In this document: in pieces, positions 41,241-48,846 of the stretch
How the letters are laid out: each line of letters opens with the position of its first letter
How positions within the stretch are numbered: the first letter of the stretch is position 1
Origin: Streptomyces iakyrus
GTDB taxonomy: Bacteria > Actinomycetota > Actinomycetes > Streptomycetales > Streptomycetaceae
DNA length: 64,000 bases
Assembly (NCBI RefSeq): GCF_000717055.1
Contig: NZ_JNXI01000010.1
Location: forward strand, 1 to 64,000
Direction: 5' to 3'
Program-made: the position numbers and the translations under genes
Notes under the pieces: generated by a model
Databases searched by the model: none
What the model saw: only the letters and a program-made list of their open reading frames with translations
Told to the model about the DNA's origin: nothing

Positions 41241-43084
41241 CGCACGACCGCCTCCTCCACCAGCAGCCGTCCGGCCGCCGCGACGGACTCCGCGTCGATG
41301 CCCGAGGCGCGCAGCTGCTCCTCCGGGGACGCCGAGCCCGGCATCGTCCGTACGCCAAGACGTACCAGGCGTGGTACGGGGCGCCCGTCGGTGAAGGCGT
41401 CGAGGACCGCGTCCCCGATGCCGCCCTCGGGGTGGTGGTCCTCCACGGACACCAGGCAGCCGGTCTCCTCGGCGGCCCGGCGCAGGGTGGCCCGGTCGAC
41501 GGGCTTCACGGAGTACAGGTCGATCACCCGCACCGCGATGCCCTCCTGCTCCAGGGCCTCGGCGGCGGCCAGCGCCTCGTGCACGGTGACGCCCGCCGCG
41601 ACGAGGGTCAGCCGGTCCTCGCCGGAGGAGCGCAGCACCTTGCTGCCGCCGACCGGGAACTCCTCGTCGGGGGCGTAGATCACCGGGCTGTCGCCGCGCG
41701 AGGTGCGAAGGTAGCGCACGCCCTCCAGGCCGGCCATCGCGCCGACGAGCCGGGCGGTCTGGTTGGCGTCGCACGGGTACAGCACGGTCGAGCCGTGCAC
41801 CGACCGCATCATCGCGAGGTCCTCAAGGCCCATCTGGCTGGGCCCGTCCTGGCCGATGGCGACGCCCGCGTGCGAGCCGACGAGGTTGATGCCGGAGCCG
41901 CTGATGGACGCCATCCTGATGAAGTCGTACGCGCGGGTCAGGAAGGCCGCGAAGGTGGCGGCGTACGGCACCCAGCCGCGGGACGCGAGCCCGACCGCCG
42001 AGGCGACGAGCTGCTGCTCGGCGATGTAGCACTCGAAGTAGCGGTCGGGGTGCTCCTTGGCGAAGAACTCGGCGCGAGTGGAGTCGCCGACCTCGCCGTC
42101 CAGGGCGACGATGTCGCCGCGGCCGGTGCCGAGGGCGGTGAGCGCCTCACCGAAGGCGTTGCGGGTGGCGACCTCCTCGCCCTTGTCCCACCGGGGGAGT
42201 TCGAAGTTCCCCGTGTGGACGGAGTGCAGCATGCGGGCGGCGGGCGGCTCCTGCACCCGGACGCGGATGTCGCGGGAGCCGCCGAGCGCGGCGATGGCCT
42301 CCTCGGCCTCCGGCAGCGGCTTGCCGTGCAGGCCCTCGCGGTCCTGGACGCCCTCGACGCCCTTTCCCTTGAGCGTGCGGGCGAGGATCGCGGTGGGCTG
42401 GCCCTTGGTGGACGCGGCCTCTCCGTAGGCGCGGTCGACGGCGTCGACGTCGTGGCCGTCGACCTCGATGGTGTGCCAGTCGAAGGCCTGGAAGCGGCGG
42501 GCGTAGGCGTCCAGGTCGTGGCCGTGCCGGGTGGGGCCGCGCTGGCCGAGCCGGTTGACGTCGACGATCACGGTGAGGTTGTCCAAGTGCTCGTGCCCGG
42601 CGTGCTCGGCGGCCTCCCACACGGATCCCTCGGCCAGTTCGCTGTCGCCGCACAGCACCCAGGTGCGGTAGCCGGTGCGGTCGAGCCGCTTGCCGGCCAG
42701 GGCGATGCCGACCCCGACGGGCAGTCCCTGCCCGAGCGAGCCGGTGGCCGTCTCGACCCACGGCAGGCGCTGCGGGGTGGGGTGCCCTTCCAGGCGGCTA
42801 CCGAGCTTGCGGAAGGTGAGCAGCTCTTCGTCGTCGATGGCGCCGGCCGCCTTGTACGCGGAGTACAGCAGCGGGGAGGCGTGGCCCTTGGAGAGGACGA
42901 AGCGGTCGTTGCCGGGGTGGGCGGGGCGGTCGAAGTCGTAGCGGAGGTGGTTCGCGAGCAGGACGGCCATCAGGTCGGCGGCGGACATCGAGGACGTCGG
43001 GTGACCGGAGCCCGCCGCGGCGGCGGCGCGGACGCTGTCCACCCGCAGCTGCTGTCCGAGGTCGGTGAGTTCACCGGTGTTCAT
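41237..43084 (-). CDS. Transketolase
   Basis: The 615-residue transketolase has both halves in one chain. It transfers two-carbon ketol units in the pentose phosphate pathway, using thiamine diphosphate. The N-terminal domain has GSGHPTSSMSAADLM, then the TPP motif CGDSELAEGSVWEAAEHAGHEHLDNLTVIVDVNR (GDS...N). The pyrimidine domain has the catalytic Glu in CYIAEQQLV, and the C-terminal domain is transketolase-C type. At about 615 residues it is shorter than the usual 660-700 housekeeping enzyme and closer to compact, two-subunit-like forms. It overlaps the NDH-2 and LigD genes by four bases each. Confidence 0.93.
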   Translation of the reverse strand: MNTGELTDLGQQLRVDSVRAAAAAGSGHPTSSMSAADLMAVLLANHLRYDFDRPAHPGNDRFVLSKGHASPLLYSAYKAAGAIDDEELLTFRKLGSRLEGHPTPQRLPWVETATGSLGQGLPVGVGIALAGKRLDRTGYRTWVLCGDSELAEGSVWEAAEHAGHEHLDNLTVIVDVNRLGQRGPTRHGHDLDAYARRFQAFDWHTIEVDGHDVDAVDRAYGEAASTKGQPTAILARTLKGKGVEGVQDREGLHGKPLPEAEEAIAALGGSRDIRVRVQEPPAARMLHSVHTGNFELPRWDKGEEVATRNAFGEALTALGTGRGDIVALDGEVGDSTRAEFFAKEHPDRYFECYIAEQQLVASAVGLASRGWVPYAATFAAFLTRAYDFIRMASISGSGINLVGSHAGVAIGQDGPSQMGLEDLAMMRSVHGSTVLYPCDANQTARLVGAMAGLEGVRYLRTSRGDSPVIYAPDEEFPVGGSKVLRSSGEDRLTLVAAGVTVHEALAAAEALEQEGIAVRVIDLYSVKPVDRATLRRAAEETGCLVSVEDHHPEGGIGDAVLDAFTDGRPVPRLVRLGVRTMPGSASPEEQLRASGIDAESVAAAGRLLVEEAVVR

Positions 43085-45189
43085 GAGTCTCCTTTCGCGG
43101 AGTCGTCCGGGGCGTCGGTTCGTTTCACGGGGCCGGGGGCGGGGTGGTCAGGACCGGGTGGACGGGGCGGGGGCGCGGCGGCAGGCTGATCCTTCGCGGG
43201 CTCACCACCCGGCTGATTCTTCGCAGGCTCACCGCCGGGCTGATTCCTTGCCGGCTCACCACCCGGCTGATTCTTCGCGGGCTCACCACCCGGCTGATTC
43301 TTCGCGGGCTCACCGCCCGGCTGATTCCTTGCCGGCTCACCGCCCGGCCGGCTCGTCCCGGGCTCGCCGCCGGACGGGTTCTTCGCCGGCCGGCCGGCGG
43401 GCGTACTCTCGGTCGGCTCACCACCGGGCTGGCCCGCCGGTTCACCGCCCGGCCGGCTCCTCGCCGAACCCCCGGACCGGGTCCCCGCCGGTCCGCCACC
43501 AGGACGGCTCCTGGCCGGCTCACCGCCGGGCCGCCTCTCGGCGGAATCGCCACCAGGTGGGTTCTCGGCCGGTTCACCGCCCGGCCGGTTCCTCACCGGC
43601 TCGCCGGTGGTCGGCGCGGCCGTCTCGGTCGCCGCGGCCGGGCGGCCCTTCGCCGTCTCCGACTCCGACCGCAACTGGCCGTGACCGGAGCCTGGCGGGC
43701 CCGCAAGCGGGCGGCCCTTCGCCGTTTCGGGTTCGGTTCGCGGCTGCGCGGCCCCGGATCCGGGTCGCACCTGCGTCGTCCCGGATCCGGGCTGCCCCTT
43801 CGCGGGCTCATCGGGGGACCCGTCCGTGTCGGCCGCGAGCGCCGCCCCCGGCCCGGACCTGGCGTCCGCCCGCCGCCCGGGCCCGCCCGCCACGCGGGCC
43901 ACCTCGGGCGACGACGTGTCCAGCGGCACCGACCAGGACCGTACGAGCCCCAACTGCACGGCCTGGCGCGGCAGCACCGCGTCCAGCAGCCAGTCGGCCG
44001 CGACCCGGACCCGGTTCCCGGGCATCGCGGCGAGATGGTAGCCCCGCGTCACCGCACCCGCGGGTACGCCGGACAAGGTCACGCCGAGCGGGTTGGCGGC
44101 GGCCTTCGCCCCGCCCAGGTCGACGACGAAGCCGAGGTCGCGATGGCGGTAGGGCTTGCGCGACCCGCCGAGGCCGAGCGACGCGGCGACGTTCTCCGCC
44201 GCGACCTTGCCGTGCCGCCAGGCGTGCTGCGCGGTCATCGGCGTATAGCTCCCGGGGTTCTCCAGATCGGGTACGGCGGCCACGTCCCCGCAGGCGAACA
44301 GCTCCGGCCGGCCCGGCACCTGAAGGTGCGGGTCGACGAGCAGCCGTCCCTTCTCCATCGGCAGCCCGAGGGACTCCACCAGCGGGTCGGGACGTACGCC
44401 CACGCACCACACGAGCGTCCGGGTCCGGACGAACTCGCCGTCGGTCAGCACGACCCCGTCGTGGGTGGCCTCCTTCACGGAGGTCCCCATCCGCACGTCG
44501 ACGCCCCGCTGCCGCAGGACCCGGTCGGCGGTGGCGGAGAGCTTGCCGTCCATCTCGGGCAGCACGCGCGGCGCCACGTCCAGCAGCATCCAGCGCGGCC
44601 GCATGCCCTGCCGCAGCGGGTGCTTGCGGACCTGCGCGTCGGTGAACATCTGCCCGTGTGCGGCGACCTCCGTGCCCGTGTACCCGGCGCCGACCACCAC
44701 GAAGGTGCAGCGCGCGGCGCACGCCTCCGGGTCGTCGGCGGAAGCCGCGAGCTCCACCTGCCGGGTCACGTGATCGCGCAGGTACAGCGCCTCGGGCAGC
44801 CCCCGGAAGCCGTGCGCGTGCTCGGCGACCCCGGGGATGGGCAGCAGCTTGTTGACGCTGCCGGCGGCCAGCACCAGCCGGTCGTAGGAGAGCGAGCCCT
44901 CCTCGCCCTCGGGGCCGGTGTAGCGCAGGGTGCCGTCGTCGAGGTCGATCCGCTCGGCCTCCCCCAGCACCAGCCGGACGTCCGGCAGCGAGTCGGAGAG
45001 GGAGACGGTGACCCGGCGCGGCTCCAGGATGCCGGCGGCGACCTGGGGCAGCAGGGGCAGGTACAGGAAGTAGTCGGTCGGGTTCAGCAGGGTGATGTGG
45101 GCCCGGCCCCGGGTGAGCCGGGACAGGGTGCGGGCCGTGCGGTACCCGGCGAAGCCGGCACCGACGATCAGGATGCGGGGTCGACTCAC
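43081..45189 (-). CDS. Type II NADH dehydrogenase-like flavoprotein with repetitive C-terminal tail
   Basis: The 702-residue protein has two parts. Residues 1-430 are a complete type II NADH:quinone oxidoreductase-like flavoprotein, with the FAD site IVGAGFAGYRTA (8-19), the NADH site VVVGAGYTGTEVA, and VPDLENPGSYTPMTAQHAWRHGK toward the end. The remaining 270 residues are low-complexity, Gly/Pro/Glu/Ala/Arg-rich. They include PGGEPA(K/R)NQ nine-residue repeats coded by 27-base units. Such a tail is not usual for NDH-2 proteins. GTG 45189 has GGAGG nine bases upstream. It leads an overlapping run into transketolase and LigD, and diverges from the F420 oxidoreductase. Confidence 0.88.
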   Translation of the reverse strand: MSRPRILIVGAGFAGYRTARTLSRLTRGRAHITLLNPTDYFLYLPLLPQVAAGILEPRRVTVSLSDSLPDVRLVLGEAERIDLDDGTLRYTGPEGEEGSLSYDRLVLAAGSVNKLLPIPGVAEHAHGFRGLPEALYLRDHVTRQVELAASADDPEACAARCTFVVVGAGYTGTEVAAHGQMFTDAQVRKHPLRQGMRPRWMLLDVAPRVLPEMDGKLSATADRVLRQRGVDVRMGTSVKEATHDGVVLTDGEFVRTRTLVWCVGVRPDPLVESLGLPMEKGRLLVDPHLQVPGRPELFACGDVAAVPDLENPGSYTPMTAQHAWRHGKVAAENVAASLGLGGSRKPYRHRDLGFVVDLGGAKAAANPLGVTLSGVPAGAVTRGYHLAAMPGNRVRVAADWLLDAVLPRQAVQLGLVRSWSVPLDTSSPEVARVAGGPGRRADARSGPGAALAADTDGSPDEPAKGQPGSGTTQVRPGSGAAQPRTEPETAKGRPLAGPPGSGHGQLRSESETAKGRPAAATETAAPTTGEPVRNRPGGEPAENPPGGDSAERRPGGEPARSRPGGGPAGTRSGGSARSRPGGEPAGQPGGEPTESTPAGRPAKNPSGGEPGTSRPGGEPARNQPGGEPAKNQPGGEPAKNQPGGEPARNQPGGEPAKNQPGGEPAKDQPAAAPPPRPPGPDHPAPGPVKRTDAPDDSAKGDS
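43174..43362 (-). repeat. 27-bp tandem repeat array inside the NDH-2 gene
   Basis: At least seven units of 27 bases (43174-43200, 43201-43227, and so on to 43362) encode repeated nine-residue PGGEPAKNQ-like units in frame on the minus strand. Degenerate units continue to about 43600. Neighbouring units differ at few positions, suggesting recent slippage or recombination. This is coding DNA, not a CRISPR array. Confidence 0.9.
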
Positions 45190-45292
45190 GGTCGCTCGCC
45201 TCCGGCGCTGTCGCGTAGCTCGGGAGCCTTCCGCGTCCCCCTGGCCTGCGCACCCAAACGTCGGCCGGGACCCACCGGCCCGCACGCCGCCG

Positions 45293-45316
45293 GTTTCCGG
45301 CCCCGTGCGCGGGTAA
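45293..45316 (+). promoter_or_regulatory. SigB-type promoter candidate for the F420 oxidoreductase
   Basis: GTTT (45293-45296), a 14-base spacer and GGGTAA (45311-45316) lie 46 bases before ATG 45362. It is the best match in the window to the Streptomyces SigB-type consensus. Confidence 0.6.
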
Positions 45317-45361
45317 CCCGGTGCGGGATACGGACCGCCGACGTCGCGGAGGCACTCCCCC

Positions 45362-46324
45362 ATGCCCGAGTACGGTTACTTCCTCTCGTGCGAGCAGTAC
45401 GGACCCGCCGAGCTGATCGAGCAGGCGCGGATGGCCGAGCAGGCCGGGTTCCAGGCACTGTGGATCTCGGACCACTACCACCCCTGGAACGACGAACAGG
45501 GCCAGAGCCCGTTCGTGTGGTCGGTGATCGGCGCGCTGTCGGAGGCGGTGTCCCTGCCGATCGAGACGGCGGTGACCTGCCCGACCGTGCGCATGCACCC
45601 GGCGGTGGTGGCGCAGGCCGCCGCGACCAGCGCGGTGATGACGAACAACCGCTTCCGGCTCGGCGTCGGCTCCGGCGAGGCGCTCAACGAACACATCCTG
45701 GGCGACCACTGGCCGCCGGCGCACGTGCGTCTGGACATGCTGGAGGAGGCCATCCAGGTGATGCGCCGCCTGTTCACCGGCGAGGAGGTCAACCACCACG
45801 GCCCGCACTACACGGTCGAGAACGCCCGCCTGTACACGGTCCCGGACGAGCCGATCCCGATCGACATCTCCGGCTTCGGCCCGGCCGCGACCCAGCTCGC
45901 CTCCCGCGTGGGCGACGGCTACATCACGGTCATGCCGGACGAGGCGATGGTGGAGCAGTACCGCAAGGGCGGAGGCGGCGGACATCTCGTCAGCGGCGGC
46001 ACCAAGGTCTGCTACGGCACCGACAAGGACGAGGCCGTCCGGACCGTCCACCGGCTCTGGGCGAACGAGCAACTGCCGGGTGAGCTGGGTCAGGTGCTGC
46101 CCTCCCCCAAGCACTTCGAGCAGGCGCAGCAGCTCGTCACCGAGGACATGGTGCGCGCGAACCGGGTGTGCGGCGACGACCTGGACGAGCACGTGGCGGA
46201 GCTGCGGCAGTTCGCCGAAGCGGGCTTCGACCGGGTCTATGTGAACCAGATCGGGCCGGACCTGCGCGGCTTCTTCGACTTCTACCGCACGAAGGTGCTG
46301 CCGCAGCTCCAGCAGGCCGCCTGA
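45362..46324 (+). CDS. F420-dependent LLM-class oxidoreductase
   Basis: The 320-residue protein is a luciferase-like monooxygenase-family (TIM-barrel) oxidoreductase. It is of the type that includes F420-dependent glucose-6-phosphate dehydrogenase and the TIGR03557 group. Diagnostic parts are YGYFLSCEQYGPAELIEQARMAEQAGF, the SDHYHPW motif, and NNRFRLGVGSGEALNEHILGDHWP. Use of coenzyme F420 is characteristic of actinobacteria; the substrate is not predictable. GGAGG lies nine bases before the ATG. It diverges from NDH-2. Confidence 0.92.
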   Translation: MPEYGYFLSCEQYGPAELIEQARMAEQAGFQALWISDHYHPWNDEQGQSPFVWSVIGALSEAVSLPIETAVTCPTVRMHPAVVAQAAATSAVMTNNRFRLGVGSGEALNEHILGDHWPPAHVRLDMLEEAIQVMRRLFTGEEVNHHGPHYTVENARLYTVPDEPIPIDISGFGPAATQLASRVGDGYITVMPDEAMVEQYRKGGGGGHLVSGGTKVCYGTDKDEAVRTVHRLWANEQLPGELGQVLPSPKHFEQAQQLVTEDMVRANRVCGDDLDEHVAELRQFAEAGFDRVYVNQIGPDLRGFFDFYRTKVLPQLQQAA

Positions 46325-46380
46325 CGCCCGCCCGGAAAATCCGGGGACGGCCCGGTACCGGGTCGCCTACAGTCGCCGGC

Positions 46381-46758
46381 ATGTCGGTACGTCTTCGTAT
46401 GCGTGACGCCCTGCCGGAAGCGATGCGGGCCCGGGACAGGGCCGCCGTGAGTGCCCTGCGCGCCACCCTGGCGGCGCTGGACAACGCCGAGGCGGTGCCT
46501 TTGGACGAGACCGCGCCGCGCGCCGCCGCTCTGGAGGCCTCACCGGTCGGCGCCGGCGCCACCGAGGCGGCCCGGCGCGAGCTCAGCGAGGAGGAGATGG
46601 CGGACGTCGTGCGGGCCGAGGCCGCCGAACGGCTGGAGGCGGCGGCGCACTTGACCGCCCCCGCACACGCCGACCGTGCCGAACGGCTGCGGACGGAGGC
46701 GGCCGTGCTGCTGCGCTTCCTCGACGGCGCCACCGAGGGCAGCGCGCGGAGCACGTAG
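46381..46758 (+). CDS. GatB/YqeY-domain protein
   Basis: The 125-residue YqeY-like protein resembles the tRNA-binding tail of GatB but lacks any amidotransferase domain. It begins SVRLRMRDALPEAMRARDRAAVSALRATLAALDNAEAV and has the two-helix-bundle pattern ARRELSEEEMADVVRAEAAERLEAA. The family's exact role is unknown; many members are linked to translation or stress. Spacing and strand put it after the F420 oxidoreductase (56 bases). The end of the gene, coding for LRFLDGATEGSARST, has degraded copies in the following intergenic DNA (46711-46905). Confidence 0.88.
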   Translation: MSVRLRMRDALPEAMRARDRAAVSALRATLAALDNAEAVPLDETAPRAAALEASPVGAGATEAARRELSEEEMADVVRAEAAERLEAAAHLTAPAHADRAERLRTEAAVLLRFLDGATEGSARST

Positions 46759-46905
46759 CGGGCAGGCAGGGTCGGTCTGCGGGGCTTCCTCAACGGCGCG
46801 GAAGGTACCACGGAGCGCGTTGCCGACGGCCGGCCGCAAGCCGGTGCGTCCGTCGCGGAGCCGCCTCGGCGGCGCGGAAGGCACCGCGCGGAGCACTTGG
46901 CGGCG
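46711..46905 (+). repeat. Degenerate copies of the yqeY 3' end
   Basis: The gene's end (46711-46764, TTCCTCGACGGCGCC...GCGCGGAGCACGTAGCGG) is followed by two partial copies. One at about 46780-46825 reads GGCTTCCTCAACGGCGCG...ACGGAGCGCGTTGCCG. One at about 46860-46905 reads CCTCGGCGGCGCGGAAGGC, then ACCGCGCGGAGCACTTGGCGG. The third copy reproduces the stop region almost exactly (AGCACGTAGCGG against AGCACTTGGCGG). Spacing is irregular (about 67 and 80 bases). Confidence 0.6.
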
Positions 46906-46913
46906 GCGGCCCG

Positions 46914-47948
46914 CTAGCCGCGGGCGAGCGTGGTCATCTTGCGCGCCGCCAGAGCGGCGGCAGCCCCCGCCGTGAGAACCGCGCCCAGCCGGCCGCGGTT
47001 TCGTGACAGCCACTGCTGCGGGCTGCTGCCGGTGGACTCGTCGTCGAAGCGCCCGTGCGCGCCGTAGTCCCGCCCGTGCACGCCGTCCGCCGGTGACCAC
47101 AGGTTCGCGGGCCCCTCGGGCCGGCCCTCCCCCTGCTGGGCATCGACGTTGGTACGGGCCAGGTAGCGTTCCAGCAGCCCGGGGGCGACCGCGTTGGCGA
47201 GGAGCGTGGCGGCCGTGGAGCCGCCCACCCAGTACTCCCGGCGCCGCGCGTGCGACGACGCGTGCACGATGGCCCGGGCCGCGACCTCCGGCTGGTAGAC
47301 CGGCGCGACGGGCCGGGCCCGCCCCGGCATGCGGTTCAGCACCCAGTCGAACTGCGGGGTGTTGAGGCCCGGCAGCTGCACCATCGTCGTCCGCACCCCG
47401 CTGCGCGCGTGCAGCAGCTCGCAGCGCAGCGACTCGTTGAACCCCTGGATCGCGTGCTTGGCACCGCAGTACGCGGACTGCAGCGGGATGCCCCGGTAGG
47501 CGAGCGCGGAACCGACCTGCACAATGGTGCCGCGGTCGCGCGGCAGCATGTGGCGCATGGCGGCCCGGGTGCCGAACACATAGCCCAGGTACGTCACTTC
47601 GGTCACGCGGCGGAATTCGTCCGGGGCGACTTCCGTGAACGGCGCGAACACTCCGGTGAAGGCGTTGTTGACCCAGACGTCGATGTGGCCGTACGCGTCG
47701 ACGACCTGCTGGGCCGCGTCGTCGACGGCTTCGGCGTCGGAGACGTCCACGGGGACGACGAGCGCCTCGCCGCCGGCGCGCTCCACCTCGTCCGCCGCGG
47801 CGGCGAGTCCCTCACGTCCGCGGGCGAGCAGGGCGACCTTGGCGCCGCGGGCGGAGAAGGCGCGGACCGTGGCCCGCCCGACGCCGCCGCCGGCTCCGGT
47901 CACGACGACCACCCGGCCGCGCTGATGCCGTGTTGCAGCCTTGCGCAC
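46914..47948 (-). CDS. Short-chain dehydrogenase/reductase with C-terminal membrane segment
   Basis: The 344-residue SDR has cofactor motif TGAGGGVG (17-24), NNAF (94-97) and the catalytic Ser147, Tyr160 and Lys164. An Arg-rich stretch after the first strand suggests NADP. The classical domain is followed by a C-terminal extension (about 255-344) ending in a hydrophobic Ala/Gly/Leu stretch (AVLTAGAAAALAARK), probably a membrane anchor. The start is GTG, six bases after the stop of the holin-like gene, so the two are probably one operon. Substrate is unknown. Confidence 0.9.
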   Translation of the reverse strand: MRKAATRHQRGRVVVVTGAGGGVGRATVRAFSARGAKVALLARGREGLAAAADEVERAGGEALVVPVDVSDAEAVDDAAQQVVDAYGHIDVWVNNAFTGVFAPFTEVAPDEFRRVTEVTYLGYVFGTRAAMRHMLPRDRGTIVQVGSALAYRGIPLQSAYCGAKHAIQGFNESLRCELLHARSGVRTTMVQLPGLNTPQFDWVLNRMPGRARPVAPVYQPEVAARAIVHASSHARRREYWVGGSTAATLLANAVAPGLLERYLARTNVDAQQGEGRPEGPANLWSPADGVHGRDYGAHGRFDDESTGSSPQQWLSRNRGRLGAVLTAGAAAALAARKMTTLARG

Positions 47949-47954
47949 CCGGCG

Positions 47955-48434
47955 TCACACCCCGCGGTGGGGTATGTCCGGAGCCTCCGACGGCCGCGGG
48001 GGCACGGAGCCCGGGGTGTCCGCTCCGGCGGGCGGGGCCGGCGGCACGGGCGGGTACGGCATGCCGCCGACCGGCTCGGCCGCGCTCCGGCGGGCGCTGT
48101 GTCCGCCCGTGGCCATGCCGCCCGCGTGGTCCTGTCCCGGGCGGGACGGCCGCGCCATGCCGCGCAGCACGTAGGCCAGGGCGCCCAGGATCACCGCGGT
48201 GATGAGTGCGGCGGCCCAGTCGGGCAGGCCGAGAGCGAGGGCCAGCCCCACGGCGAGCGCGAGGGCCGCGCCCGCGTACAGAGCGAGCGCGCCGGACGCG
48301 GCGTACAGGGCGGCCTTGCGGCGCTGCTTGCGCGTCTGCTCGCGCAGTTCGTCCCGTACGGTCTCGCGCGCCACCTGTGCCAGCTCGTCGACCAGGTGCT
48401 TGTCCAGATGCTCCAGGTGATCCAACGGCTTCAT
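47955..48434 (-). CDS. Phage-holin-family-like (Holin-X type) membrane protein
   Basis: The 159-residue protein has a charged amphipathic N terminus (DHLEHLDKHLVDELAQVARETVRDELREQTRKQRRKAA). Two close hydrophobic helices follow (about 42-66 and 70-92), then a long Pro/Gly-rich tail. It resembles the actinobacterial 'phage holin family' (Holin-X), which is chromosomal and not phage-related. A GGGTAC promoter-like sequence lies only 11 bases before the ATG, so translation may start near the transcript 5' end with no clear RBS. It is followed closely by the SDR gene. Confidence 0.8.
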   Translation of the reverse strand: MKPLDHLEHLDKHLVDELAQVARETVRDELREQTRKQRRKAALYAASGALALYAGAALALAVGLALALGLPDWAAALITAVILGALAYVLRGMARPSRPGQDHAGGMATGGHSARRSAAEPVGGMPYPPVPPAPPAGADTPGSVPPRPSEAPDIPHRGV

Positions 48435-48444
48435 GCCCGGCCGG

Positions 48445-48469
48445 GTACCCTCACCCCCCTGCGCGTAAC
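48445..48469 (-). promoter_or_regulatory. SigB-like promoter candidate for the holin-like/SDR genes
   Basis: On the minus strand GTTA (48469-48466), a 15-base spacer and GGGTAC (48450-48445) stand 11 bases before ATG 48434. This would give a nearly leaderless transcript, and no RBS is visible before the ATG. The -35 differs from GTTT in its last base. Confidence 0.4.
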
Positions 48470-48482
48470 TAGGCTCGGCGGC

Positions 48483-48830
48483 ATGGAGATTCTGGGTGCC
48501 ACACTGCGCGTCTGCGTCGACGACCTCGAGACCGCGATCCCCTTCTACGAGCAGCTGGCGGGCGGCAGAGCCCAGCGCTTCGAGCGGGGAGGTGTCCAGG
48601 TGGCGGCGATCGGCTGCTTCCTGCTGATGAGCGGACCCCCGGCCGAACTGGAGGTGCTGCGCAAGGTCGCGGCGACGATCGCCGTGACGGACGTCGAGGA
48701 GACGCACAAGGTGCTGACCGGACTGGGGGCGCACATCGTGGCGGGCCCGATCGCCTCACCGGCGGGCCGCAACCTGATCGCCCTGCATCCGGACGGCTCG
48801 GTCTACGAGTACGTGGACCGCCAGGCGTAG
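48483..48830 (+). CDS. VOC-superfamily (glyoxalase-like) protein
   Basis: The 115-residue single vicinal-oxygen-chelate domain (paired beta-alpha-beta-beta-beta units) has the ATLRVCVDDLETAIPFYEQLAGGRA opening and NLIALHPDGSVYEYVDR closing typical of the superfamily. Members include glyoxalases, dioxygenases and antibiotic-binding proteins. The metal-binding positions are not clear enough to assign activity. ATG at 48483 is the likely start. It is divergent from the holin-like gene. Confidence 0.88.
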   Translation: MEILGATLRVCVDDLETAIPFYEQLAGGRAQRFERGGVQVAAIGCFLLMSGPPAELEVLRKVAATIAVTDVEETHKVLTGLGAHIVAGPIASPAGRNLIALHPDGSVYEYVDRQA

Positions 48831-48846
48831 GCGGCGCCGCCGCGGC

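Noticed and set aside
43174..43600. Regular 27-base repeats that could suggest a CRISPR array
   Set aside because: Units follow each other directly with no unique spacers, keep the minus-strand frame and code for nine-residue repeats; no cas genes are near.
43144..46083. Long plus-strand open frame opposite NDH-2 and the promoter region
   Set aside because: It is the antisense shadow of a GC-rich coding region; the minus-strand frame has clear NDH-2 motifs.
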